NCBI GenBank assembly: GCA_045602925.1
Contig: JAZSCN010000024.1
Span: forward strand, 1 to 53,165
Direction: 5' to 3'
DNA length: 53,165 nucleotides
Source: UBA7477 sp045602925
GTDB lineage: Bacteria; Bacillota; Clostridia; Oscillospirales; Ruminococcaceae
The translations under genes were made by a program, and so were the position numbers. The notes under the pieces are model-generated. The model was not told the DNA's origin and did not search any database. It was given only the letters and a program-made list of their open reading frames with translations. Of this stretch, positions 40,586-49,804 are shown piece after piece (position 1 is the stretch's first letter; each line of letters starts with the position of its first letter).

Positions 40586-41632
40586 ATGAACAACGAGTTT
40601 TTTAGTGCTCTTGAGCTCTTGGCTAAAGAGAACAACATCGAAACAGAGCAGCTTATCGAGAATATCAAGCAGGGTATTTTAAAGGCTGCAAAGAAGGATT
40701 ATCCGGACAGCGATAATATCGGCATCGAAATCAACCCTGAAAAAGGCAAGTTCGACGTCAGAATTATCAAGACTGTCGTAGATACTATCCCTGAAAACCC
40801 AGGCAACGAAATCCACATTGACGAGGCTAAGACAATCTCTAAGAGAGCCAGAGTAGGCGGAACTGTAGAGATTAAGGTAGATACAAAGAAGTTCGGCAGA
40901 GTAGCTGCCCAGAACGCTAAGCAGTCAATCAAGCAGGACATCAAGGCTCACGAAAGTGCAAGACTTGTGGCACAGTTCGATTCTAAGAAGCACGAGTGCG
41001 TTTCTGCAGTAGTACAGAAGGTCGAGCCTTCCACACAGAACGCTATCGTTACTATCGACAAGAACGAGGCTTACCTCGTAAGAAGCGAGCAGATTCCGGG
41101 CGAGACATTAAAGGCAGGCGACATCATCAAGGTCTATGTACAGGATGTCGTAAACCTCACAAAGAAGCCTGCACTTAAGATTACAAGAACTAAAATCGAG
41201 CTCGTTGCTAAGCTTTTTGAACTCGAGGTTCCTGAAATCTATGACGGAACTGTTGAAATCAAGTCGATTTCAAGAGAGGCTGGCGCAAGAACAAAGATTG
41301 CCGTATGGAGCAAGGATAAGAACGTAGACGCAATCGGCGCTTGCATCGGTCCTAAGCATTCGAGAATTTCTTCAGTTGTTGAAGAGCTCAAGGGCGAGAA
41401 GATTGATATCATTCCTTATTCTGAGGATGATGCAGAATTTATTGCAAAGGCACTTTCACCGGCTGACGTTATCAGAGTAGATATCCTCGACGATGAGGTA
41501 AGAAGCTGTAAGGTAATCGTTCCTAACAACCAGCTCTCACTCGCTATCGGCAATAAGGGACAGAACGCTAAGCTTGCTCACAGACTCACAGGCTATAAGA
41601 TTGATATTATCCCTGAGAATCCTGTTGACTAA
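40586..41632 (+). CDS. nusA: Transcription termination/antitermination factor NusA
   Basis: 348 residues: N-terminal RNA polymerase-binding domain, S1 domain (about 130-200) and two KH domains (GACIGPKHSRISSVVEELKGEKIDI; LAIGNKGQNAKLAHRLTGYKIDI). The C-terminal acidic repeats of E. coli NusA are absent, as is normal in Firmicutes. It influences pausing, termination and rRNA synthesis. 21 nt after rimP. Confidence 0.97.
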   Translation: MNNEFFSALELLAKENNIETEQLIENIKQGILKAAKKDYPDSDNIGIEINPEKGKFDVRIIKTVVDTIPENPGNEIHIDEAKTISKRARVGGTVEIKVDTKKFGRVAAQNAKQSIKQDIKAHESARLVAQFDSKKHECVSAVVQKVEPSTQNAIVTIDKNEAYLVRSEQIPGETLKAGDIIKVYVQDVVNLTKKPALKITRTKIELVAKLFELEVPEIYDGTVEIKSISREAGARTKIAVWSKDKNVDAIGACIGPKHSRISSVVEELKGEKIDIIPYSEDDAEFIAKALSPADVIRVDILDDEVRSCKVIVPNNQLSLAIGNKGQNAKLAHRLTGYKIDIIPENPVD

Positions 41633-41659
41633 AAAGGCGTAGCCGAAAGGAAAATACTT

Positions 41660-41932
41660 ATGAAGACAAAAAAGATACCAATGCGTATGTGCCTTGGCTG
41701 CTCGGAGATGAAGCCTAAGAAGGAGCTCGTCAGAGTTGTCAAGTCGCCCGACGGAGAGATTTCTATAGACCTTACGGGAAAGAAATCCGGCAGAGGTGCG
41801 TATATATGCAAGAGTGCCGAATGTCTTATGCTTGCACGAAAGGGCAGAAAGCTTGAAAAGAGCTTTAGCTGTAAGATAGAGGACAGTGTCTATGACACAA
41901 TGGAGGCTGAGCTTTTAAGTGAACAAGAATAA
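41660..41932 (+). CDS. ylxR: YlxR/RnpM family RNA-binding protein
   Basis: 90 residues. MRMCLGCSEMKPKKELVRVV and GRGAYICK are the fixed signature of the DUF448 family; the Cys residues are in the first motif. In B. subtilis it is now known as RnpM, a modulator of RNase P. Overlaps the L7Ae-like gene by 14 nt. Confidence 0.93.
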   Translation: MKTKKIPMRMCLGCSEMKPKKELVRVVKSPDGEISIDLTGKKSGRGAYICKSAECLMLARKGRKLEKSFSCKIEDSVYDTMEAELLSEQE

Positions 41933-42281
41933 CGATAAGGTAATAGTAAAAAAGAATATTTCAGGACTGCTCTCTATGTGCAGACGTGCAGGAAAGCTTG
42001 TTATGGGAATGGATATGGTCAAGGGCGCATGCCACGATGGTGCGGCTTACGGCGTCTATGTAGCAAAAGACCTCTCCCCCAAGAGCCTTAAGGAAGTTAT
42101 GTATGTATGCTTTAAGGACGGCGTTAAGCTTTATGGTACGGATATGGATATGGAGCAGATTTCAAACAGCATAGGAAAGAAATCAGGTGTGCTGGCAATA
42201 ACTGATGCAGGCTTTAATAAGAAGGCTTCTTCGATTGCTACACCTATAAAAATCGACACCTCGCTGTTTTATCTTGACTAG
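41919..42281 (+). CDS. L7Ae-family ribosomal-like protein (YlxQ)
   Basis: 120 residues; LLSMCRRAGKLVMGMDMVKGACHDGAAYGVYVAKDLSP is the L7Ae/L30e-type kink-turn binding fold. Starts with GTG inside ylxR. Members bind K-turn RNA; place in the nusA operon is conserved in Firmicutes. Residues 95-120 are a variable tail. Confidence 0.88.
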   Translation: MNKNNDKVIVKKNISGLLSMCRRAGKLVMGMDMVKGACHDGAAYGVYVAKDLSPKSLKEVMYVCFKDGVKLYGTDMDMEQISNSIGKKSGVLAITDAGFNKKASSIATPIKIDTSLFYLD

Positions 42282-42305
42282 AGTTTTTGAGGAGGAATAT
42301 AGCCT

Positions 42306-44816
42306 ATGGCAATTAAAAAGTATAAAGTAAGCGAGCTCGCCAAGGACCTCGGCGTTTCAAGTAACGAGATTATCGAGTGCCTTAGCAAAGCTTTCGACGC
42401 AGGGAAAAAGAATTCTTCATCACTTTTAGATGAGGAGATAAACTATGTTCTCGAGGTGTATACCCAGAAAAATCAGGTAGCAAGCTTCGACGAATATTTT
42501 GCGGCAAAGACAACTTCCAAGAAGGCAGAGCCTAAGAAGGAAGAAAAGCCAAAGACTGAAGCACCAAAGAAGGAAGAGCCTAAGAAGGTAGAAGCTAAGA
42601 AGGAAGAGCCTAAGAAGGCAGAAGCACCAAAGAAGGAAAAGCCAAAGGCAGAGGTTAAGAGAGAAACTCCAAAGCCTGAGCAGAAGGCAGAGCCTAAGAA
42701 GGAAGCTCCAAAGCCACAGCCAAAGCCTAAGAAGGAAATGGCTAAGAAGAAGGAGCAGGGCCAGAAGATTATCTTCGGTGGAAAGACCGACGATAACGTA
42801 AAGGGCTACACCGTTTCTGAGGGTACACAGTCAGTTTCTAAGAGAAAGACTGTAGATACAAGAGGCTCGTACATTGAGCTTGACAAGTACAACGAGAGAT
42901 ACGACAACCTCGCTGATAACAGAAACACAAAGAACAATAAGGACAGCTTTGGCAAGAAGCAGAAGATTACACAGAAGTCACAGCAGTATAAGAAGCAGCA
43001 GCACTCCAAGAAGGAAACCGAAGCAGAAAAGCTCCGCAGACTCGAGCTCGAAAGAGCAAGAAAGCAGCAGCTTAAGGTGCTCATTCCTGATGAGATTGTA
43101 GTTTCTGAGCTTGCAACAAGACTTAAGGTAACAGTAACAGAGGTTATTAAGAAGCTTATGGGCCTCGGCGTAATGGCTTCTATAAACGAGGTAATCGACT
43201 TTGATACAGCGTCACTCGTAGCTGACGAGCTCGGCGCAAAGGTTGAGAAGGAAGTTATCGTTACTATCGAAGAAAGACTTATCGTCGACGAGGAAGACAA
43301 GGCTGAAGACCTCGAGGAGAGAAGCCCGGTTATCGTTGTTATGGGACACGTTGACCACGGTAAGACATCTATCCTCGACAGAATCAGAAACGCTAACGTT
43401 GCCGACGGAGAAGCAGGTGGTATCACACAGCATATCGGTGCTTATCAGGTTAAGTACGGTGGAAAGGTGCTTACCTTCCTCGATACACCGGGCCACGAGG
43501 CGTTCACATCTATGAGAGCAAGAGGTGCGAACATCACAGATATCGCTATCCTCGTTGTTGCAGCTGACGACGGTATTATGCCACAGACAGTTGAATCTAT
43601 CAATCACGCAAAGGCAGCAGGTGTTTCGCTTATCGTTGCTATCAATAAGATGGATAAGGTAGGCGCAGACCCTGACAAGGTTAAGCAGGAGCTCACTAAG
43701 TACGACCTCGTTGTTGAAGATTGGGGCGGTGACGTAATCGCTGTTCCTGTATCTGCAAAGACAGGTATGGGTATCGACGAGCTTTTAGAGAACGTACTTC
43801 TCGTTGCCGAGGTTAAGGAGCTTAAGGCTAACCCTAACAAGCTCGCCAAGGGTACCGTTGTCGAGGCTAGACTCGATAAGGGTAAGGGCCCTGTTGCTAC
43901 AGTTCTCGTGCAGAACGGTACGCTTAAGATGGGCGATATCATTATTGCAGGTACTGCTGTCGGCAGAATCAGAACAATGACAAACGACAAGGGACAGCTT
44001 GTTAACGAAGCAGGCCCATCATGCCCTGTAGAGATTACAGGTCTTGCTGAAACTCCATCAGCAGGCGATATCTTCAATGCCGTTGCTGACGAGCGTCTGG
44101 CAAGAGAACTCGTTGAACAGAGAAAGCACAAGGCTAAGGAAGAGCTGTTCTCACAGTACCAGAAGGTTACTCTCGATAACCTCTTTGCACAGATTTCTGA
44201 GGGCGAGATGAAGGAGCTTCCTATTATCGTAAAGGCTGACGTTCAGGGCTCTGTAGAGGCTGTAAAGCAGTCGCTCGAAAAGCTCACAAACGAGGAAGTT
44301 AGAGTTAGAGTTATCCACGGCGCTGTTGGTGCAATCTCTGAGAGCGACGTTATGCTCGCAGCTGCTTCAAACGCAATTATCGTAGGCTTTAATGTTCGTC
44401 CTGACCCTGTTGCAAAGGCAAACGCTGAGCAGGATGGCGTTGATATAAGACTTTACAGAATCATCTACGACGCAATCGAAGAAATCGAAAGCGCTATGAA
44501 GGGTATGCTCGCTCCTAAGTATAAGGAGGTCGACACTGCAAGAGTCGAGGTTAGACAGGTTTATAAGATTTCTAACGTCGGAAATGTTGCAGGCTCTTAC
44601 GTGCTCAGCGGTAAGATTGGCAGAAACGACCTTATCAGAGTTGTTCGTGACGGTATCATTATCGCCGACGACAAGATGAGCTCACTCAAGCGTTTCAAGG
44701 ATGACGCAAAGGATGTTTCGGCAGGCTTTGAATGTGGTATCACACTCGAGAAGTTCAACGACATCAAGGAAGGCGACATCTTCGAAGCATACGTTATGGA
44801 AGAATACAGAGATTAA
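42306..44816 (+). CDS. infB: Translation initiation factor IF-2
   Basis: 836 residues. After an N-terminal helical IF2N domain (MAIKKYKVSELAKDLGVSS) comes a long low-complexity KKEEPKKAEAPK-type region (about 75-160). A second IF2N-like helix is followed by the GTPase domain with G1 GHVDHGKT, G3 DTPGHEAF and G4 NKMDK, then domains II-IV with the C-terminal EDARVEVRQVY-like start codon fMet-tRNA binding part. It places fMet-tRNA in the ribosomal P-site. Codon use is strongly biased. Confidence 0.98.
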   Translation: MAIKKYKVSELAKDLGVSSNEIIECLSKAFDAGKKNSSSLLDEEINYVLEVYTQKNQVASFDEYFAAKTTSKKAEPKKEEKPKTEAPKKEEPKKVEAKKEEPKKAEAPKKEKPKAEVKRETPKPEQKAEPKKEAPKPQPKPKKEMAKKKEQGQKIIFGGKTDDNVKGYTVSEGTQSVSKRKTVDTRGSYIELDKYNERYDNLADNRNTKNNKDSFGKKQKITQKSQQYKKQQHSKKETEAEKLRRLELERARKQQLKVLIPDEIVVSELATRLKVTVTEVIKKLMGLGVMASINEVIDFDTASLVADELGAKVEKEVIVTIEERLIVDEEDKAEDLEERSPVIVVMGHVDHGKTSILDRIRNANVADGEAGGITQHIGAYQVKYGGKVLTFLDTPGHEAFTSMRARGANITDIAILVVAADDGIMPQTVESINHAKAAGVSLIVAINKMDKVGADPDKVKQELTKYDLVVEDWGGDVIAVPVSAKTGMGIDELLENVLLVAEVKELKANPNKLAKGTVVEARLDKGKGPVATVLVQNGTLKMGDIIIAGTAVGRIRTMTNDKGQLVNEAGPSCPVEITGLAETPSAGDIFNAVADERLARELVEQRKHKAKEELFSQYQKVTLDNLFAQISEGEMKELPIIVKADVQGSVEAVKQSLEKLTNEEVRVRVIHGAVGAISESDVMLAAASNAIIVGFNVRPDPVAKANAEQDGVDIRLYRIIYDAIEEIESAMKGMLAPKYKEVDTARVEVRQVYKISNVGNVAGSYVLSGKIGRNDLIRVVRDGIIIADDKMSSLKRFKDDAKDVSAGFECGITLEKFNDIKEGDIFEAYVMEEYRD

Positions 44817-44828
44817 GAAGGAGTAGCT

Positions 44829-45221
44829 ATGGCAAGTATCAAATCGGGCCGTATGTCAGAAGACATACGCAGAATAATATCCGGCAAGATGCGTGACCTC
44901 AAGGACCCAAGAATCAATGGTGGAGATATGCTCACAGTTGTAAGATGCGACGTTGCAAGAGACGGCTCGTTCTGCAAGGTGTATATTTCTTCCTTCGAGG
45001 GTATCGCAAGGGCTAAGGAGGCCGTAAAGGGCTTCAATAGCGCAAAGGGCTTTTTAAAGAGAGAGATTTCTAATGTCTTGGGACTCAGAAAATGCCCGGA
45101 GCTCTCGTTTGTTGCCGACGATTCGATAGAACATTCTGCTCAGATAAACAGACTCCTCAAGGACGCTTTGCCAACAAGTACAGGCGAAGCACCGGAGGAT
45201 GAAGAAGTAAGCGAGGACTAA
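44829..45221 (+). CDS. rbfA: Ribosome-binding factor A
   Basis: 130 residues, KH-like RbfA core (RMSEDIRRIISGKMRDLKDPRI; RDGSFCKVYISSF). Needed for late 30S assembly, especially in the cold. AAGGAG is 6 nt before the ATG; 12 nt after infB. C-terminal tail is acidic and variable. Confidence 0.95.
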   Translation: MASIKSGRMSEDIRRIISGKMRDLKDPRINGGDMLTVVRCDVARDGSFCKVYISSFEGIARAKEAVKGFNSAKGFLKREISNVLGLRKCPELSFVADDSIEHSAQINRLLKDALPTSTGEAPEDEEVSED

Positions 45222-46178
45222 ATGGATTTTAAACGTGTAAAAGAGCTTTTAGAGGGCTGTGAGGATGTCTTTATCCTCACCCATAAAAGCCCGGACGGAG
45301 ATACCTTCGGTTGTGGCTTTGCGCTTTGCAGAGTCCTTCGCAAGATGGGCAAGAGAGCCAATGTGCTTTGCTCCGACGGCTTTCCCGAAAGATATAGCTT
45401 TCTCTACGAGGGCTATGAGGAGGACAAGAGCCTTACAGAGCCGAAGTTTATAATTGCTGTCGATATCGCCGATACTACCCTTATGGGGAAAAATCTCATA
45501 GAGTATCAGAGAGAGGGCGCAGTTGACCTTTGCATCGACCACCATATTTCAAATAAGGGCTACGCCAAGGAAACCTACGTTGACGCTAAGGCGTGTGCAG
45601 CTTCGCTTATTATGTACGAGCTGTTTGAGTATATGGGAATAGACATAGACCTGCAGACAGCAAGATGCCTGTATACGGGTATAGCTACCGATACAGGTTG
45701 CTTTAAGTACGAAAATACAACTGCCAAGGCACATAATATCGCTGCATTGCTTATAGAAAAGGGCGTGGACTTCTCTTTCATCAATAGAAAGATGTTCGAC
45801 CTTAAAAGCATGAGCAGGCTTATGGTCGAGAGAATAGCGACCGAAAATATCGAGCTACACTTTGACGGCAGGCTCTCTATAATCGTTATTACTAAGCAAA
45901 CCATACAGCAAAGTGGTGCCGACGAAAGCGAGTTCGACGGAATTGCTGCTATACCGATTTCTGTCGAGGGTGTCCAGATGGGCATAACGGTCAGACAAAA
46001 GGGCGAGCACACCTATAAGGTTTCCGTCAGAACAACCGATGCACACGACGCCTCGCAGTTCTGCAAGCAGTTCGGTGGTGGTGGCCACATAAGAGCCGCA
46101 GGTTGCGAAGTAAAGGGAACACTCGACGAGGTTAAGGCTCAGATTATAGAAAAAGCAAGCGAGCTTTTTAAGGCATAA
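45222..46178 (+). CDS. nrnA: DHH-DHHA1 phosphoesterase (NrnA-like)
   Basis: 318 residues. DHH domain with SPDGDTFG, AVDIADTTL and DHHISN; DHHA1 domain with GGGGHIRAAGCEV. NrnA enzymes degrade nano-RNA and the sulfur by-product pAp. Start codon follows the rbfA stop without a gap (TAA-ATG), implying reinitiation. Confidence 0.92.
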   Translation: MDFKRVKELLEGCEDVFILTHKSPDGDTFGCGFALCRVLRKMGKRANVLCSDGFPERYSFLYEGYEEDKSLTEPKFIIAVDIADTTLMGKNLIEYQREGAVDLCIDHHISNKGYAKETYVDAKACAASLIMYELFEYMGIDIDLQTARCLYTGIATDTGCFKYENTTAKAHNIAALLIEKGVDFSFINRKMFDLKSMSRLMVERIATENIELHFDGRLSIIVITKQTIQQSGADESEFDGIAAIPISVEGVQMGITVRQKGEHTYKVSVRTTDAHDASQFCKQFGGGGHIRAAGCEVKGTLDEVKAQIIEKASELFKA

Positions 46179-46188
46179 GGTGAATCTT

Positions 46189-47112
46189 ATGGAAAATATA
46201 AGCAAGGAGCTTTCTGGAGTATTACCGGTCTATAAGCCGAAGGGCTGGACGTCCTTCGACGTAATCGCAAAGCTAAGAGGAATATTGAGAACTAAAAAGC
46301 TCGGTCATTCAGGAACACTCGACCCAATGGCAACAGGCGTGCTCGTGGTGTTTGTCGGCAAGGCGACCAAGGCTTGCGATATGGTAAGTGGCGACGGAAA
46401 GCGTTATCTGGCAGGCTTTAAACTCGGCTTAGAAACCGACACCCAGGATATTACCGGTGCTGTTACAAGACAAAGCGACAAGGCTGTTACAAAAGATGAA
46501 CTCATAGCAGTAGCAAAAGAGTTTGTCGGTGATATTATGCAGACACCACCGATGTATTCGGCTGTCAAGGTCGGTGGGAAAAAGCTTTACGACCTCGCCA
46601 GAGAGGGCAAGGTTATAGAGCGTGAGGCAAAGAAGCGTCATATTGATTTTATCGACATTTCAGAGTATGACGAGAACACCCGCGAGGGCAAAATGTCCGT
46701 TTCTGTCAGCAGTGGCACATATATAAGAACGCTCATAAACGATATAGGAGAAAGACTCGGTAGCTTTGGTACTATGACTTCTTTGGAGAGAACCTTCGCA
46801 GGTGGTTTTGATGTGTCGGAGTGCTTTAGCCTGGAAGAGCTGGCTTCTATGCAGGAAGATAATACTATCGAGAGTGCGATAAAACCACTATGCAGAGTGT
46901 TCGATAAGCTTTGCAAAATTTCTCTCAGCGAGAAAAACACCACGCTTTATAAAAATGGCGTTAAGCTAAGACCTGAGCAGGTCGGCATTAAAAACTCCGG
47001 AGATTACGAAGGCAAGGCGCTTTCGGTTTATTCGGCAGAGGGCGAGTTTATCTCGGTCGCAAAAATAGATGCCGAGAAGAACGAGCTCAGAAGCGTTAAG
47101 AATTTCTACTAA
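46189..47112 (+). CDS. truB: tRNA pseudouridine-55 synthase
   Basis: 307 residues. Catalytic Asp45 in HSGTLDPMATG and the conserved KPKGWTSFD. It makes the T-loop pseudouridine in most tRNAs. ATG 46189 is 6 nt after AAGGTG; the frame opens at a GTG 9 nt earlier that forms part of that RBS. Confidence 0.95.
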   Translation: MENISKELSGVLPVYKPKGWTSFDVIAKLRGILRTKKLGHSGTLDPMATGVLVVFVGKATKACDMVSGDGKRYLAGFKLGLETDTQDITGAVTRQSDKAVTKDELIAVAKEFVGDIMQTPPMYSAVKVGGKKLYDLAREGKVIEREAKKRHIDFIDISEYDENTREGKMSVSVSSGTYIRTLINDIGERLGSFGTMTSLERTFAGGFDVSECFSLEELASMQEDNTIESAIKPLCRVFDKLCKISLSEKNTTLYKNGVKLRPEQVGIKNSGDYEGKALSVYSAEGEFISVAKIDAEKNELRSVKNFY

Positions 47113-47131
47113 AAAAGGAGGCGCAGGGCTC

Positions 47132-48010
47132 TTGGATAGCAATAAAAAACTAAATACCTGCGTCGCACTAGGACTCTTTGACGGAGTGCATCTCGGTCAT
47201 AGAGCAGTTATAGAAAAGGCAGTAAAGGTCGCTTTAGAAAAAAACCTTGTGCCGACAGCCTTTACGTTTTCAAACGGCGCAGTCGCAGTCAAGGGCACAA
47301 AGCCTATCATCTCGGATGACGATAAGTGCAGAAGGCTCAAGGAGCTTGGTATAGAAAACGTATGCACGGTAGATTTTGAGGATGTAAGAGAGCTTTCCCC
47401 GACAGAGTTTTTTGAAAAAATTCTGATAGAAAGGCTCGGCTGCAGGGTAATAGTCTGTGGCTATGATTTTAGGTTCGGAAAGAAAGCTTTGGGCGATACA
47501 CAATTACTAAGAGAGCTTTGTGCAAAAAACGGTACAATGCTGATTGTCGTCGATAAGGTGACGGTAGATGGCATGGTGGCGTCCTCGACTGCTATAAGAG
47601 AGGCTGTGTCAAGAGGCGAGATTTCGCTTGCTAATACGCTTTTGGGCTATAGACTTAGCTATAAAAACGAGATTTTGCACGGCAGACAGCTCGGCAGAAT
47701 AATGGATTGTCCGACTGTCAATCAAAAACTGCCGGGCGATGTAGCTACTCCTAAATTCGGCGTGTATCTCAGCGAAATCGAAATTGACGGCACAGTGTAT
47801 AAGGGGCTTACAAACATCGGAGTAAAGCCGACTGTTACCGACTGCACAGAACCTGCACTTGAAACGCATATACTCGGCTTTGAGGGCGACGCCTACGGTA
47901 AGGAAGCTATACTTTACCCCTGTAAGTTTTTACGAGAAGAAAAGAAGTTTTCTTCAATCGATGAGCTTTCGGCTCAGATTAAAAATGACATAAAGCTGGC
48001 TATCGGCTGA
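47132..48010 (+). CDS. ribF: Bifunctional riboflavin kinase/FAD synthetase
   Basis: 292 residues. N-terminal nucleotidyltransferase part with LGLFDGVHLGH (FAD synthetase) and SSTAIREAVSRG, and C-terminal riboflavin kinase part with HGRQLGRIMDCPTVN and GLTNIGVKPT. The two steps make FMN and FAD. TTG 47132 follows AAAGGAGG by 10 nt and is preferred over starts that lie inside truB; no FMN riboswitch precedes it because it is at the end of the operon. Confidence 0.9.
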   Translation: MDSNKKLNTCVALGLFDGVHLGHRAVIEKAVKVALEKNLVPTAFTFSNGAVAVKGTKPIISDDDKCRRLKELGIENVCTVDFEDVRELSPTEFFEKILIERLGCRVIVCGYDFRFGKKALGDTQLLRELCAKNGTMLIVVDKVTVDGMVASSTAIREAVSRGEISLANTLLGYRLSYKNEILHGRQLGRIMDCPTVNQKLPGDVATPKFGVYLSEIEIDGTVYKGLTNIGVKPTVTDCTEPALETHILGFEGDAYGKEAILYPCKFLREEKKFSSIDELSAQIKNDIKLAIG

Positions 48011-48046
48011 TTGCCGACATAAGCTTTAACAAGGCTGTCACGCTTT

Positions 48047-48088
48047 TCACACAAAAGTATGATACGCTTAATATGGAAGTTTGTGTGA
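48047..48088 (+). promoter_or_regulatory. Inverted repeat before the ABC exporter operon
   Basis: TCACACAAA (48047-48055) and TTTGTGTGA (48080-48088) form a 9-bp perfect inverted repeat with 24 nt between. The A-run that follows does not suit a terminator; it could be an operator or leader hairpin. Confidence 0.35.
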
Positions 48089-48113
48089 CAAAAAATGCAA
48101 GGAGGAACTTTAA

Positions 48114-49085
48114 ATGATTGAGGTTAAAAATCTCACCAAGCATTATGGCGATAAGGTCGCCGTTAACAATATTTCCTTCATAGCAAACGACGGAGAAATT
48201 CTGGGCTTTCTTGGCCCTAACGGAGCAGGAAAGAGCACAACGATGAATATGCTCACAGGCTATATTTCTTCAACAGACGGACAAGCTCTTATAAATGGAA
48301 TAGATATTCTCGAAAATCCAATGAAGGCTAAAAAAGAGATTGGCTATCTCCCTGAGCTTCCGCCACTCTATCTTGATATGACGGTCAAGGAGTATCTGAA
48401 GTTTATATACGACCTTAAAAAATGCAAGCTCCCAAGAAATACGCATCTGGCAGATGTGTGCAAGCTTGTAAAGATTGAAAATGTATATAACAGAATAATC
48501 AAGAATCTTTCAAAGGGATATCGCCAGAGAGTCGGACTTGCACAGGCACTTATAGGTAACCCGAAGGTGCTTATCCTGGACGAGCCGACAGTCGGTCTTG
48601 ACCCTAATCAGATTATCGAAATCAGAACCCTTATAAAGAAGCTGGGAAAGAACCACACGGTTATTCTTTCATCACATATTCTCTCTGAGATTCAGGCTGT
48701 CTGCGATAGAATTATCGTTATAAATAACGGCAATATCGTTGCAGACGATACCGCAGAAAACCTCTCAAAATCGCTCTCTCAGGAGCATAAGCTCATAGCA
48801 CAGATTGACGGCCCGTCGGGAGAGGTCGTAAAGACCGTTTCTACAATAAGAGGCGTCAAGTCTATAGAAAAAGGCAAGCAGCTTTCAGAATCGGTTTATG
48901 AATATAATATCGAAACTGACGAGCACTTAGACATAAGACGTGAGCTCTTCAACAGACTCGCAGCAAGAAACTGGTATCTGCTTGGGCTCAAAACAAGCGA
49001 GCTTACCCTTGAGGATATTTTCTTAAAGCTTACAATCGGAGAGAATGTTAAGCTTACAAAAAAAGCAAAGGGGGAGAATAAGTAA
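48114..49085 (+). CDS. ABC transporter ATP-binding protein (GldA-like)
   Basis: 323 residues. Walker A GPNGAGKST, Q-loop in YLPELPPLYLDM, signature LSKGYRQRVGLAQALI, Walker B ILDEPTVGLDP and H-loop SSHILSE are all present. The C-terminal 90 residues are an ABC-2 type regulatory domain. Together with the next two genes it matches the GldA-GldF-GldG type exporters, known from gliding bacteria and also present in non-gliding ones. GGAGG is 7 nt before the ATG. Confidence 0.9.
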   Translation: MIEVKNLTKHYGDKVAVNNISFIANDGEILGFLGPNGAGKSTTMNMLTGYISSTDGQALINGIDILENPMKAKKEIGYLPELPPLYLDMTVKEYLKFIYDLKKCKLPRNTHLADVCKLVKIENVYNRIIKNLSKGYRQRVGLAQALIGNPKVLILDEPTVGLDPNQIIEIRTLIKKLGKNHTVILSSHILSEIQAVCDRIIVINNGNIVADDTAENLSKSLSQEHKLIAQIDGPSGEVVKTVSTIRGVKSIEKGKQLSESVYEYNIETDEHLDIRRELFNRLAARNWYLLGLKTSELTLEDIFLKLTIGENVKLTKKAKGENK

Positions 49086-49789
49086 TGGGTGCAATATTCC
49101 GTCGTGAGCTTTTAGCTTACTTTACAACACCTATCGGCTATATCTTCCTCGCAATATTCTACGCAGGAGCAGGCCTTTTCTTCAATATGACAGCGCTTAG
49201 CAGCGGTAGGGCAGATTTGGCGTACACCTTTACGCTTCTCATATATGTGCTTTTGGTTGTAATACCAATCCTCACAATGAGAACGCTCTCGGAAGAAAAG
49301 AACCAGAAGACCGATCAGTGTCTGCTGACAGCACCGATTAGCCTCGGTGGACTTGTTATGGGAAAGTTTTTAGCAGCGTTTGTAATATTCACTCTCGCTG
49401 TAGGAATAACCGTTGTGTATGCTGTCGTGGTATCAGCCTTTGCAAGCGTCGACTGGCTTGTTGTAATAGGCAACGTTGTCGGCTTTATACTTCTTGGCTC
49501 TGCGTTTATTTCGATAGGAATTTTCGTTTCATCACTTACTGAAAACCAGGTTGTTTCTGCAATCATAAGCTTTGCGGCTATGCTGCTTTGCTATCTCTTG
49601 AGTGCGATTTCACAGCTTATCCCTGTTGAATGGCTCTCTAAGGCTGTATCAAATCTCTCGTTTGTCGATAGATACACAGGCTTTACATACGGCCTCTTCG
49701 ACCTCTCAAACGTACTGTTCTTTATAAGCGTAACGGCTGTATTCCTCTACCTCACCGTGAGAGTATTGGAAAAGCGCCGTTGGAGCTAG
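49085..49789 (+). CDS. ABC-2 type permease (GldF-like)
   Basis: 234 residues, six membrane helices. FRRELLAYFTTPIGYIFLAIFY and TLSEEKNQKTDQCLLTAPIS are conserved in the GldF/ABC-2 permease family. The start ATG shares one base with the stop of the ATPase gene (TAATG), so they are translationally coupled. Confidence 0.85.
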   Translation: MGAIFRRELLAYFTTPIGYIFLAIFYAGAGLFFNMTALSSGRADLAYTFTLLIYVLLVVIPILTMRTLSEEKNQKTDQCLLTAPISLGGLVMGKFLAAFVIFTLAVGITVVYAVVVSAFASVDWLVVIGNVVGFILLGSAFISIGIFVSSLTENQVVSAIISFAAMLLCYLLSAISQLIPVEWLSKAVSNLSFVDRYTGFTYGLFDLSNVLFFISVTAVFLYLTVRVLEKRRWS

Positions 49790-49804
49790 AAAGGGGGAGG
49801 TTTT

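Noticed and set aside
47069..47131. Earlier ATG for ribF inside truB
   Set aside because: No RBS at that position; the AAAGGAGG at 47114 serves TTG 47132.
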